The notes beneath the pieces were generated by a model. It worked only from the letters and a program-made list of their open reading frames with translations. It searched no databases and was not told the origin of the DNA. From Micromonospora kangleipakensis (GTDB lineage: Bacteria; Actinomycetota; Actinomycetes; Mycobacteriales; Micromonosporaceae), in assembly GCF_004217615.1 (NCBI RefSeq), contig NZ_SHLD01000001.1:3286001-3350000 (forward strand): DNA of 64,000 nucleotides. Reading direction: 5' to 3'. Each line of letters opens with the position of its first letter. The stretch's first letter is position 1. The translations under genes were made by a program, and so were the position numbers. Positions 56,444 through 64,000 of this stretch are shown one piece after another.

Positions 56444-57766
56444 ATGAGCAAGCCCACGCCCATCTCCGGCTTCCCGGAGTGGACGCCCGCGCAGCGGATG
56501 ATCGAGCAGTTCGTCCTCGACCGGATCCGCGGCACCTTCGAGCTGTACGGCTTCGCCCCGCTCGAGACGCGCTCGGTGGAGCCGCTGGACCAGCTCCTGC
56601 GCAAGGGGGAGACCTCGAAGGAGGTCTACGTGCTGCGTCGGCTTCAGGCCGACACCGACGGCCCGGCCGGCGACGACTCGCTCGGCCTGCACTTCGACCT
56701 GACCGTGCCGTTCGCCCGCTATGTGCTGGAGAACGCCGGCAAGCTGCAGTTCCCGTTCCGCCGTTACCAGATCCAGAAGGTGTGGCGGGGCGAGCGGCCG
56801 CAGGAGGGGCGTTACCGGGAGTTCCTCCAGGCCGACATCGACATCGTCGACCGGGACACCCTGCCGGCGCACTACGAGGCGGAGATGCCGCTGGTGATCG
56901 GCGACGCGCTGCGGTCGCTGCCCATCCCGCCGGTCAAGATCCAGGTCAACAACCGCAAGATCTGCGAGGGCTTCTACCGGGGCATCGGGCTGACCGACCC
57001 GGAGGCGGCGCTGCGCGCGGTGGACAAGCTCGACAAGATCGGCCCGGCGAAGGTGGCCGAACTGCTCGCCGAGACCGCCGGGGCGAGCGAGGCGCAGGCC
57101 AAGGCGTGCCTCGCGCTGGCCGAGATCTCCGCGCCGGATGCCTCCTTCGCCGACGCCGTCCGCGCCCTCGGGGTGACCGACCCGCTGCTCGACGAGGGTA
57201 TCGCCGAGCTGACCGCGGTGGTGGAGACCGCCGCTGCGCACTCCCCGGGGCTCTGCGTGGCCGACCTGCGCATCGCCCGCGGCCTGGACTACTACACCGG
57301 CACCGTCTACGAGACCCAGATGGTCGGCTACGAGCGCTTCGGCTCGATCTGCTCCGGCGGTCGGTACGACAACCTGGCCAGCTCCGGCGCCGTCCGCTTC
57401 CCGGGCGTGGGCATCTCGATCGGGGTGACCCGGCTGCTCGGCCTGCTCTTCGGCGTCGAGGAGCTGTCGGTCTCGCGGAGCGTGCCGACCTGCGTGCTGG
57501 TCGCGGTCACCACCGAGGACGACCGGCCGGCCAGCAACAAGGTCGCCGAGGCGCTGCGCTCCCGGGGCATCCCCACCGAGGTGTCGCCGAGCGCGGCCAA
57601 GTTCGGCAAGCAGATCCGGTATGCCGAGCGGCGGGGCATCCCGTACGTCTGGTTCCCGGGCGCCGAGGGCGACGAGGTGAAGGACATCCGCTCGGGCGAG
57701 CAGGTCGCCGCGGCGGCTGGGGAGTGGACGCCGCCCCGGGTGGACCTGAAACCACTGGTCGGCTGA
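56444..57766 (+). CDS. hisS: Histidyl-tRNA synthetase
   Basis: Charges tRNA-His; homodimeric class II enzyme, 440 residues. Motif 2 LHFDLTVPFARY and RYQIQKVWRGERPQEGRYRE, then FLQADIDIV; histidine loop ARGLDYYTGTVYETQM; motif 3 FPGVGISIGVTRLL; C-terminal anticodon-binding domain from about residue 345. AAGGAG lies 7 nt before the ATG. The preceding hydrolase gene ends 55 nt upstream with no hairpin, so they may be co-transcribed. Confidence 0.97.
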   Translation: MSKPTPISGFPEWTPAQRMIEQFVLDRIRGTFELYGFAPLETRSVEPLDQLLRKGETSKEVYVLRRLQADTDGPAGDDSLGLHFDLTVPFARYVLENAGKLQFPFRRYQIQKVWRGERPQEGRYREFLQADIDIVDRDTLPAHYEAEMPLVIGDALRSLPIPPVKIQVNNRKICEGFYRGIGLTDPEAALRAVDKLDKIGPAKVAELLAETAGASEAQAKACLALAEISAPDASFADAVRALGVTDPLLDEGIAELTAVVETAAAHSPGLCVADLRIARGLDYYTGTVYETQMVGYERFGSICSGGRYDNLASSGAVRFPGVGISIGVTRLLGLLFGVEELSVSRSVPTCVLVAVTTEDDRPASNKVAEALRSRGIPTEVSPSAAKFGKQIRYAERRGIPYVWFPGAEGDEVKDIRSGEQVAAAAGEWTPPRVDLKPLVG

Positions 57767-57796
57767 GTTCCTTACTGGCGCGTACGGGGTAGAGGA

Positions 57797-57827
57797 CCTA
57801 CGGTAGCGTAAGTTACGCCACCGTAGG
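57797..57827. promoter_or_regulatory. 31-bp dyad operator of the desaturase gene
   Basis: CCTACGGTAGCGTAA and TTACGCCACCGTAGG flank one base; 14 of 15 positions match. It covers the only -10 candidates (TAGCGT at 57804-57809 and TAAGTT at 57809-57814) and ends at the ribosome site AGGGAG. A repressor bound here would shut the gene off. Confidence 0.7.
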
Positions 57828-57836
57828 GAGATTCGT

Positions 57837-58775
57837 ATGACCGGCCCGATGAGCCAGACCGCCCTGCTCCTCGAACTCGAAGCCGTGGTGGAGAAGAACC
57901 TCGACCGGCACCTGTCGATGGCGAAGGAGTGGTTCCCCCACGAGTACGTCCCGTGGAGCGAGGGACGCACCTTCGACGGCCCGCTCGGCGGGGAGGCCTG
58001 GGCGGAGAGCGACTCCACCATCCCCGACGTGGCCCGCACGGCGCTGATCGTCAACCTGCTCACCGAGGACAACCTGCCCTCCTACCACCACGAGATCGCC
58101 ACCCTCTTCGGCCGGGACGGCGCGTGGGGGAACTGGGTGCACCGGTGGACCGCCGAGGAGGGGCGGCACGGCACCGCGATCCGGGACTACCTGACGGTGA
58201 CCCGGGCGGTCGACCCGGTGGCCCTGGAGCGCGCCCGGATGACCCACATGTCCGCCGGTTACGTCAACGCGCACGGCGACGAGGTGCTGCACTCCCTGGC
58301 GTACGTCTCGTTCCAGGAGCTGGCCACCCGGATCTCGCACCGCAACACCGGCCGGGCGACCGGCGACCCGGCCTGCGAGGCGCTGCTGGCCCGGGTCGCC
58401 GCCGACGAGAACCTGCACATGGTCTTCTACCGCAACCTGCTCGACGCGGCCTTCGAGCTGGCCCCGAGCCAGGCGATGCGGGCCGTGGCCGACGTGCTGG
58501 CCGACTTCCAGATGCCCGGCGTGGGCATCGACGGCTTCGCCCGGAAGTCCGTGGCGATCGCCCTGGCCGGCATCTACGACCTGCGCCAGCACCGCGACGA
58601 GGTGGTCGTCCCCGTGCTGCGCCAGTGGGACGTCTTCACGGTGACCGGCCTGGACCCCGACGGGGAGGCCGCCCGCGACCAGATCGCCCGCCACCTCGAC
58701 GACCTGGAGCAGGCCGCGTCCCGCTTCGAGGAGAAGCGCGCCGCCCGCGCCGCCCGCCTCGCCACCCTCCGCTGA
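57837..58775 (+). CDS. Acyl-ACP desaturase-like di-iron protein
   Basis: 312 residues of the plant-type stearoyl-ACP desaturase family (FA_desaturase_2, mycobacterial DesA group). The di-iron ligands can be read: Glu in LLTEDNLPSYHHE, Glu-x-x-His in WTAEEGRHGTAI, Glu in YVSFQELATRISH, and ADENLHMVFYR for the second E-x-x-H. It puts a double bond in a fatty acyl chain bound to a carrier, needing electrons from a ferredoxin-like partner that is not in the window. AGGGAG lies 6 nt before the ATG. Expression is probably controlled through the dyad at 57797-57827. Confidence 0.92.
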   Translation: MTGPMSQTALLLELEAVVEKNLDRHLSMAKEWFPHEYVPWSEGRTFDGPLGGEAWAESDSTIPDVARTALIVNLLTEDNLPSYHHEIATLFGRDGAWGNWVHRWTAEEGRHGTAIRDYLTVTRAVDPVALERARMTHMSAGYVNAHGDEVLHSLAYVSFQELATRISHRNTGRATGDPACEALLARVAADENLHMVFYRNLLDAAFELAPSQAMRAVADVLADFQMPGVGIDGFARKSVAIALAGIYDLRQHRDEVVVPVLRQWDVFTVTGLDPDGEAARDQIARHLDDLEQAASRFEEKRAARAARLATLR

Positions 58776-58804
58776 CCCCCGTCCCACCCCCGCCCCCGCC
58801 CCCG

Positions 58805-58884
58805 CCCCGGCGATCTTGCACTTGGTGCCCCGGCAAAGCCGCATCCTGCCCGTACCGAGGGCCCCAAGTGCAAGATCACCGGGG
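58805..58884. repeat. 80-bp palindromic element between convergent genes
   Basis: 26-nt arms, 58805-58830 and 58859-58884, match in 24 positions and flank 28 nt. The core GATCTTGCACTTGG is perfect. It lies between the convergent desaturase and thioesterase genes, beside runs of C and G, and can end transcription both ways. I recall similar GATCTTGCACTT palindromes in Micromonosporaceae; this is memory, not a search. Confidence 0.65.
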
Positions 58885-58900
58885 GAGGGGGAGGGGAGGG

Positions 58901-59416
58901 TCAGGCGGGGGTGTCGAGGGGGAAGAGGAGGCAGCTTGAGGTGGCGTGGGCGATGAGGCGGGCCTGCGCGTCGGTCAGGCGCGCCTCGGCGAGGGCGGTG
59001 CGGCGGCCGCGCTGGAGGACGGTGCCCTCGCAGCGGAGGGTGCCGCTGGCGACCGTCACTGGGCGGAGGAACTTCACGTTCAGGTCGAGCGAGGTGTAGC
59101 CGACGCCGGCCGGCAGCGTGGTGTGCACCGCGCAGCCGGCGGCGGTGTCCAGCAGGGTGGAGATGACCCCGCCGTGGACGGTGCCGAGCGGGTTGTAGTG
59201 GAACTCCTGCGGTACCAGCTCCACCGCGACCCGGCCCTCCTCGGCCTCCAACCGGGCCATGTCGATCAGGTGCATCACCGGCGGGGCGGCCAGTTCGCCG
59301 TCGATCATCGCCCGGAGCAGCTCCAGGCCGCTGCGCCGGCCGATGTGCGCCGCGCCCGCCACCGGGTCGGACCAGGAGAAGGTGCGGCTGCGCGTCGGGT
59401 CCTGCGTCTGAGTCAT
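58901..59416 (-). CDS. PaaI-type hotdog thioesterase
   Basis: 171 residues. Hotdog core with NPLGTVHGGVISTLLDTAAG, where HGG and the later Asp are the catalytic features of the PaaI group, and the second strand YTSLDLNVKFLRPV. It would hydrolyse an acyl-CoA, possibly aromatic. The ATG at 59416 follows a promoter TTGACA (minus, 59447-59452), 18 nt, CAGGCT (59423-59428) and 6 nt; this leaderless layout excludes the longer TTG-started frame. Divergent from an HxlR regulator. Confidence 0.88.
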   Translation of the reverse strand: MTQTQDPTRSRTFSWSDPVAGAAHIGRRSGLELLRAMIDGELAAPPVMHLIDMARLEAEEGRVAVELVPQEFHYNPLGTVHGGVISTLLDTAAGCAVHTTLPAGVGYTSLDLNVKFLRPVTVASGTLRCEGTVLQRGRRTALAEARLTDAQARLIAHATSSCLLFPLDTPA

Positions 59417-59458
59417 GGACTCAGCCTGGCAGCGCGTTGCTGAGTCTGTCAATCAGAC
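59408..59458. promoter_or_regulatory. Divergent control region with repeated CTGAGTC elements
   Basis: Three copies of CTGAGTC or its complement (59408-59414, 59418-59424, 59440-59446) make nested dyads, and GTCTG-N5-CAGAC (59444-59458) lies beside them. They overlap the thioesterase promoter and abut the hxlR -10 box TAGCCT (59460-59465), which is 7 nt before its ATG. Confidence 0.5.
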
Positions 59459-59472
59459 CTAGCCTGGTCGGC

Positions 59473-59949
59473 ATGAGACCCGCGGCACTGGACTGGTCGG
59501 TGGAGAACTGCACCATCGCCCGGGCGATGGCGATCCTCGGCGAGCGCTGGACGCTGGTCGTGCTCCGCGAGGTCTTCAACGGCATCCGCCGCTTCGACGA
59601 CATGCGGGTGCGGACCGGCATGCCCCGACAGGTGCTCACCAACCGGCTCGCCACCCTGGTCGAGCAGGGGGTGCTGCGCCGGGAGCCGTACCAGGAGCCG
59701 GGCAGCCGGGTGCGCCACGAGTACCGGCTGACCGAGAAGGGCCTCGACCTCTGGCCGGTGCTGGTGGCCGTGCTCGGCTGGGGCGACCGCCACCTCGCCG
59801 ACCCCGAGGGCTCGCCGCTGCGGGTGACCCACCGGGACTGCGGCGCCGAGGTCCACGCCGAGCTGCGCTGCGCCGAGGGGCACCAGGTGGCGGACCCCCG
59901 GGACGTGCTGCCCCGGCCGGGCCCCGGGGCGCGCCGCCGGGTCGACTGA
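59473..59949 (+). CDS. HxlR-family transcription regulator
   Basis: 158 residues. Winged helix with the HxlR marks NCTIARAMAILGERWTLVVL, REVFNGIRRFDDMR, then PRQVLTNRLATLVEQGVLRR. A C-terminal extension has a Cys-x(13-14)-Cys arrangement (HRDCGAEVHAELRCAEGH) that might bind a metal or be redox-active. TAGCCT, 7 nt and the ATG form a leaderless promoter. It likely controls the divergent thioesterase gene and itself. Confidence 0.9.
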   Translation: MRPAALDWSVENCTIARAMAILGERWTLVVLREVFNGIRRFDDMRVRTGMPRQVLTNRLATLVEQGVLRREPYQEPGSRVRHEYRLTEKGLDLWPVLVAVLGWGDRHLADPEGSPLRVTHRDCGAEVHAELRCAEGHQVADPRDVLPRPGPGARRRVD

Positions 59950-59977
59950 CCGGCGGCGTCTTCTCGGGTACGCGGGC

Positions 59978-60010
59978 CGGCGCGCGGACGGCGGGTCCGT
60001 CCGCGCGCCG
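59978..60010. terminator. Bidirectional terminator
   Basis: Perfect 14-bp stem CGGCGCGCGGACGG / CCGTCCGCGCGCCG, 5-nt loop, between convergent hxlR and the SGNH hydrolase gene. Confidence 0.75.
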
Positions 60011-60019
60011 CGGGAGCGC

Positions 60020-60850
60020 CTACCAGCCGAAGCCGTTGGCGTACGAAATGCTGGCGAGCACCGCCTGGCCGCTGGTGTTGGGGTGGAAGTAGTCCCAGCC
60101 GGAGACCTGGCTGAGCACGAACGGGTAGTTGAACACCGCGTTGCCGTCGAAGTCGCAGTTCGCGCCGTACGCGGTGCAGGCCTGGGCGAGCTGGGTGTTG
60201 TAGTCGATCACCCGCTGCCGGACCCGGGCCCGGCGGTCGACGTCGGCCTGGGCGGTGGAGGTGGCGTTGGCCAGCATCGACTGGCAGATGCCGAAGGTCG
60301 ACCAGGCGCTGAGCGCGCTGAAGTTGCTCTTGCCGATGTACCAGAGCCGGTGGATGTCGGGCACGCTGATCACCGCCACCCGGGCGTTGGGCAGCCCGGC
60401 CTTGAGGCGGTTGAGCGCGCTGTCGACGTTGGCCCGGAACGTGGTCACCGAGGTCATGGTCGATTCCGAGCTGGTGCAGGCGTCGTTGGCGCCGATGAGC
60501 ATGGTGACGTACTCGACGCCCTGGCTGACCGCGGTGCCGGCCTGGCTGTACATGTCGGCGGACTTCGCGCCGCTGCGGGCGTCGTTGTAGTTGCGGCCCT
60601 GGATGTTCGGGTTGACGGCGCGGATGCGCAGGTAGTGACTGTTCACGGTGGAGTAGTCACCGGTGCTGAACGACCGCGAGGTGCAGTCGACGTACCAGCC
60701 GCAGGCGTTGAAGCCGCGGGTGATGGAGTCGCCGAGGCTGGCCATCGAGGCCGGCGGTGGGGTGGTGGCGGCGATGGCCGGGCTGGCGGTGAGCAGGACG
60801 AGGGCGGTCAGGCTGGCGAGGGCGGCCAGCACGCGGCGGGGGACGGTCAT
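60020..60850 (-). CDS. Secreted SGNH/GDSL-type hydrolase
   Basis: 276 residues. Signal peptide TVPRRVLAALASLTALVLLT, then ASPAIAATT with cleavage after AIA. SGNH blocks: MASLGDSITRGF (nucleophile Ser), IGANDACTS (Asn), and DYFHPNTSG (Asp and His). Esterase or lipase acting outside the cell; several Cys could form disulfides (CGWYVDC, DACTS, GICQ, ACTAYGANC). GGAGG 5 nt before the ATG at 60850 fixes the start. The upstream 240 nt are A+T-rich with possible divergent promoters. Confidence 0.92.
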   Translation of the reverse strand: MTVPRRVLAALASLTALVLLTASPAIAATTPPPASMASLGDSITRGFNACGWYVDCTSRSFSTGDYSTVNSHYLRIRAVNPNIQGRNYNDARSGAKSADMYSQAGTAVSQGVEYVTMLIGANDACTSSESTMTSVTTFRANVDSALNRLKAGLPNARVAVISVPDIHRLWYIGKSNFSALSAWSTFGICQSMLANATSTAQADVDRRARVRQRVIDYNTQLAQACTAYGANCDFDGNAVFNYPFVLSQVSGWDYFHPNTSGQAVLASISYANGFGW

Positions 60851-61097
60851 CGTGGCCTCCGGATCACGAGTGCCGGGAATGCGACGGTGACCGGATGGTA
60901 TAGATGACAATCTGTGTCCACAATGTTGCGGAGCAGCTACATGTGGCCGCCCGGTGAATTCGGGCAAACCATGGCCTTGCCTAGGATCTTAAATATGTGA
61001 ATACTTCATTCAGCCCGGCCGGTTCCCCCAGCTCGCCGGGTTGGTCCAGGGCCCTCGCCACGAGTTGGGCCCCCATCCCCCATCCGGGAGGCTGTTC
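60851..61097. promoter_or_regulatory. A+T-rich divergent region between two secreted-enzyme genes
   Basis: Both the SGNH hydrolase (leftward) and S1 protease (rightward) start from this 247-nt region. It contains TATAGATGACAATCTGTG (near 60899) and CTTAAATATGTGAATACTT (near 60986), the most A+T-rich DNA in the window. TTGTGG and TATACC on the minus strand, 15 nt apart, are possible promoter elements for the hydrolase. No clear operator is seen. Confidence 0.4.
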
Positions 61098-62156
61098 ATG
61101 CGACCCACGAGGTCATCGCTCCGTCGCGCCGTCACCGTCGCCGTCGCCGGAACCCTGGTTGCCGGCTCGCTGCTCGGCGCGCCCGCCCAGGCGGCACCCT
61201 CCTCGCCCCTGTCCCCCGACGCCGCGACCAGCCTGGCCACCAGCCTCGGTGACCGCGCCGCCGGCGCCTACGCCGACGCCAGCGGCAAGATGGTCGTCGC
61301 GGTCACCGACGACGCCGCCGCCCGCCAGGTCCGCGCCGCCGGCGCCACCCCGAAGCTCGTCACCCGGGGCGCCGCCGTGCTGAACCGGGCCACCGCCGAG
61401 CTGGAGCGTTCGGCGAGAATCCCGGGCACCGCCTGGTGGATCGACCCGGCCACCAACCAGGTCGTGGTCTCCGTCGACAGCACCGTCACCGGCGCCAAGC
61501 TCGACAAGGTCAAGGCCGCGGCAGCCCGCACCGGAGGCGCCGTCCGGATCGAGGCCGAGGCCGGCGTGCTGAGCACCCGGATCAACGGCGGCCAGGCGAT
61601 CTACGCCGGCGGCGGCGGGCGTTGCTCGCTCGGCTTCAACGTGCGTAACAGCGCCGGCACCTACTACTTCCTGACCGCCGGGCACTGCACCAACATCTCG
61701 GCGAGCTGGTACACCAACTCCAGCCAGACGACCTACATCGGCCCGCGCGCCGGCACCAGCTTCCCGGGCAACGACTACGGCATCGTCCGGTACAGCAACA
61801 CCAGCCTGTCGCACCCCGGCACCGTCTACCTCTACAACGGCACCTCGCGTGACATCACCGGCGCCGGCAACGCCTACGTCGGCCAGTCGGTGTCGCGCTC
61901 CGGCAGCACCACCGGCGTCCACGGCGGCTCCGTCACCGCGCTCAACGCCACCGTCAACTACGCCGAGGGCAGCGTCTCCGGCCTGATCCGCACCACCGTC
62001 TGCGCCGAGCCGGGTGACAGCGGCGGCTCGCTCTTCGCCGGCAACACCGCGCTCGGTCTGACCTCCGGCGGCAGCGGCAACTGCTCCTCCGGCGGCACCA
62101 CCTACTTCCAGCCGGTGACCGAGGCGCTGAGCGTCTACGGCGTCAGCGTCTACTGA
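61098..62156 (+). CDS. Secreted S1-family serine protease (streptogrisin/alpha-lytic-like)
   Basis: 352 residues made as a preproprotein. Signal peptide ([20 protein letters not shown], cleavage after AQA), a pro-domain of about 135 residues that assists folding, and a mature protease from about residue 165. Catalytic His in [14 protein letters not shown], Asp in [11 protein letters not shown], Ser in [14 protein letters not shown]. Cys residues in RCSLGF/GHC and VCAEPGD/GNCSSGG fit the two conserved disulfides. Position and sequence suit a streptogrisin-type enzyme with small-residue or Phe/Leu specificity; that cannot be settled here. GGGAGG lies 6 nt before the ATG. Confidence 0.93.
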   Translation: MRPTRSSLRRAVTVAVAGTLVAGSLLGAPAQAAPSSPLSPDAATSLATSLGDRAAGAYADASGKMVVAVTDDAAARQVRAAGATPKLVTRGAAVLNRATAELERSARIPGTAWWIDPATNQVVVSVDSTVTGAKLDKVKAAAARTGGAVRIEAEAGVLSTRINGGQAIYAGGGGRCSLGFNVRNSAGTYYFLTAGHCTNISASWYTNSSQTTYIGPRAGTSFPGNDYGIVRYSNTSLSHPGTVYLYNGTSRDITGAGNAYVGQSVSRSGSTTGVHGGSVTALNATVNYAEGSVSGLIRTTVCAEPGDSGGSLFAGNTALGLTSGGSGNCSSGGTTYFQPVTEALSVYGVSVY

Positions 62157-62168
62157 CCGATCAGCCGC

Positions 62169-62200
62169 GAGCGGGTCGCCGGGTGACCGGCGGCCCGCTC
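62169..62200 (+). terminator. Terminator after the S1 protease
   Basis: Arms GAGCGGGTCGCCGG and CCGGCGGCCCGCTC, 13 of 14 paired, 4-nt loop, 12 nt after the stop. The remaining 220 nt before aspS show no gene; AGGAGACG is the aspS ribosome site. Confidence 0.65.
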
Positions 62201-62422
62201 CGGTGCGTCTGGGCCGGGGTTCCGGTGAGCAACGACAATGCCGTGACGATCAGCGCGTCCGCGTGGAACATCCCAGGCTGACGGATTCTGCCTCCACGGC
62301 GGGAGGGCGGCGTCAACGTCCGCTGATGTGAACGCGAGATCGCCAGGTGGCGCGACCGGTGTCCGGTGCCCCTGACAGAATGCGAGGGGCAGAGGTGTAC
62401 CGCAGATGAGGAGACGCAAGTC

Positions 62423-64000
62423 GTGATCCGTACCCATGACGCCGGCAGCCTGCGCGCGACGGACGCCGGCACCACGGTGACGCTCGCCGGGTGGGTGGCC
62501 CGCCGGCGCGACCACGGCGGTGTCATCTTCGTCGACCTGCGCGACGGCTCCGGCGTGGTCCAGGTGGTCTTCCGCGAGGAGGACGCGCACGCGCTGCGCA
62601 ACGAGTTCTGCGTGAAGGTCACCGGCGAGGTGACCCGCCGCCCCGCCGGCAACGAGAACCCGGACCTGCCCACCGGCGAGGTCGAGGTGACCGCCACCGA
62701 GCTGGAGGTGCTCTCCGAGGCGGCCCCGCTGCCGCTGCCGGTGGACGACCAGATCGAGGCCGGCGACGACATCCGGCTCAAGTACCGCTACCTGGACCTG
62801 CGCCGCAGCGGCCCGGCGAACGCGATGCGGCTGCGCTCGCGGGCCAACCAGCTCGCCCGGGGCGTGCTGCACGAGCGCGACTTTCTCGAGATCGAGACCC
62901 CGACGCTGACCCGCTCCACCCCGGAGGGCGCCCGCGACTTCCTGGTCCCGGTCCGCCTCCAGCCGGGCAGCTGGTACGCCCTGCCGCAGTCGCCGCAGCT
63001 GTTCAAGCAGCTGCTCATGGTCGGCGGCATGGAGCGGTACTACCAGATCGCCCGCTGCTACCGGGACGAGGACTTCCGGGCCGACCGGCAGCCGGAGTTC
63101 ACCCAGCTCGACATCGAGATGTCCTTCGTCACCGAGGACGACGTGATCGACCTCGGCGAGGCGATCGTCTCGGCGCTCTGGAAGGACCTGGCCGGTTTCG
63201 AGATCTCCCGGCCGATCCCGCGGATCACCTGGCACGACGCGATGGCCCGGTACGGCTCGGACAAGCCGGACCTGCGTTACGGCGTCGAGCTGACCGAGCT
63301 GACCGACTACCTGCGCGACACCGAGTTCCGGGTCTTCGCCGGCGCGATCGACGCGGGCGGCTACGTCGGCGCGGTGGTCATGCCGGGCGGCGCCGGCCAG
63401 AGCCGCAAGGAGCTGGACGGCTGGCAGGACTGGGCCAAGGCGCGTGGCGCGCGCGGCCTGGCGTACGTGGTGCTCGACGCGGAGACCGGCGAGGCGCGCG
63501 GCCCGGTGGCGAAGAACCTCTCCGCCGAGCACCTGGGCGGGCTCGCCGACGCGGTCGGCGCCAAGCCGGGCGACGCGGTCTTCTTCGCCGCCAGCACGAA
63601 CACCCGCGAGGCGCAGGAGCTGCTCGGCGCGGCCCGGGTCGAGATCGCCAAGCGGGCCGGCCTGATCGACGAGAGCGCCTGGGCGTTCTGCTGGGTGGTC
63701 GACGCGCCCATGTTCGAGCGCACCGACGAGGGCGGCTGGACGGCCGTGCACCACCCGTTCACCTCGCCGAACGCCGAGTGGGTCGACAAGTTCGAGGAGG
63801 CCCCGGACCGGGCCCTGGCGTACGCGTACGACATCGTCTGCAACGGCAACGAGATCGGCGGCGGCTCCATCCGTATCCACCGGGGCGACGTGCAGAAGCG
63901 GGTCTTCGACCTGCTCGGCATCACCCCGGAGGAGGCGCAGGACAAGTTCGGCTTCCTGCTGGAGGCGTTCAAGTACGGCGCCCCGCCGCATGGCGGCATC
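62423..64000 (+). CDS. aspS: Aspartyl-tRNA synthetase, cut by the window edge
   Basis: 526 codons are visible; about 60-80 C-terminal residues are missing. N-terminal OB anticodon-binding domain ([20 protein letters not shown]), class II core with motif 2 ([20 protein letters not shown]), the bacterial GAD insertion domain (about residues 290-420), and motif 3 approaching at the edge (YGAPPHGGI). [14 protein letters not shown] is the aspartate-site loop. The enzyme charges tRNA-Asp; whether it also charges tRNA-Asn would depend on gatCAB elsewhere. GTG start with AGGAGACG upstream. Confidence 0.96.
   Translation, partial: MIRTHDAGSLRATDAGTTVTLAGWVARRRDHGGVIFVDLRDGSGVVQVVFREEDAHALRNEFCVKVTGEVTRRPAGNENPDLPTGEVEVTATELEVLSEAAPLPLPVDDQIEAGDDIRLKYRYLDLRRSGPANAMRLRSRANQLARGVLHERDFLEIETPTLTRSTPEGARDFLVPVRLQPGSWYALPQSPQLFKQLLMVGGMERYYQIARCYRDEDFRADRQPEFTQLDIEMSFVTEDDVIDLGEAIVSALWKDLAGFEISRPIPRITWHDAMARYGSDKPDLRYGVELTELTDYLRDTEFRVFAGAIDAGGYVGAVVMPGGAGQSRKELDGWQDWAKARGARGLAYVVLDAETGEARGPVAKNLSAEHLGGLADAVGAKPGDAVFFAASTNTREAQELLGAARVEIAKRAGLIDESAWAFCWVVDAPMFERTDEGGWTAVHHPFTSPNAEWVDKFEEAPDRALAYAYDIVCNGNEIGGGSIRIHRGDVQKRVFDLLGITPEEAQDKFGFLLEAFKYGAPPHGGI

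Noticed and set aside
60890..61000. A+T-rich patch as a sign of a horizontally acquired island
   Set aside because: It is confined to the shared promoter region of two genes with normal high-GC codon use, so it is better explained as promoter DNA.

Overview
The window is about 73% G+C by eye, uses many GTG starts, and reads as a filamentous actinomycete chromosome, most likely Micromonosporaceae (Micromonospora-like; inferred from protein wording, gene order and palindromic repeats, not from a search). Much of the gene order is the actinobacterial block known from Mycobacterium as thrS, HIT protein, pgsA1, acyltransferase, pimA ... pdxS, pdxT, yebC ... ruvC, ruvA, ruvB ... yajC, secD, secF ... 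apt, rel, cyclophilin, glyoxalase-like hydrolase, hisS ... aspS.

Left core (1-14.0 kb): a cut-off YcnI-like gene, thrS, a HIT hydrolase, an orphan maltokinase-cap protein, an aldo/keto reductase, two gene remnants joined end to end, an EF-G-like GTPase on the minus strand, then the phosphatidylinositol mannoside genes (pgsA, acyltransferase, pimA), a membrane protein, the PLP synthase pair pdxS/pdxT and yebC. A truncated ECF sigma gene next to a 71-bp palindromic repeat separates this from dnaE (14.7-18.2 kb).

Accessory block (18.3-43.9 kb): a beta-propeller lipoprotein, a CitA/DcuS-type two-component system divergent from the dicarboxylate carrier dctA, a NIPSNAP protein, a class V aminotransferase-like enzyme, an acyl-CoA dehydrogenase divergent from tetR-aldehyde dehydrogenase-alcohol dehydrogenase, a GntR/TetR chimeric regulator beside an FAD monooxygenase, a complete branched-chain amino-acid-type ABC importer, a second TetR/FAD monooxygenase pair, an MFS exporter with its TetR, and a 3-hydroxybutyrate-dehydrogenase-like SDR with a GAF/PucR regulator. 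The theme is uptake and oxidation of small organic acids, alcohols and related compounds, with one local regulator and one palindromic operator candidate per unit.

Right core (44-64 kb): ruvCAB, yajC-secD-secF, apt, rel, two tandem membrane-anchored cyclophilins, a metallo-hydrolase, hisS, an acyl-ACP desaturase with a strong operator-like dyad, a thioesterase divergent from an HxlR regulator, a secreted SGNH esterase, a secreted S1 protease and the start of aspS, which runs off the window.

A recurring sequence feature is a TANNNT-type -10 box lying 6-8 nt before the start codon (leaderless promoters), used here to choose several starts. I see no tRNA, rRNA, CRISPR, insertion sequence, prophage or obvious biosynthetic cluster. 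I did not find a clearly new multi-gene system; the most unusual material is in the palindromes, gene remnants and modified proteins listed in the findings.
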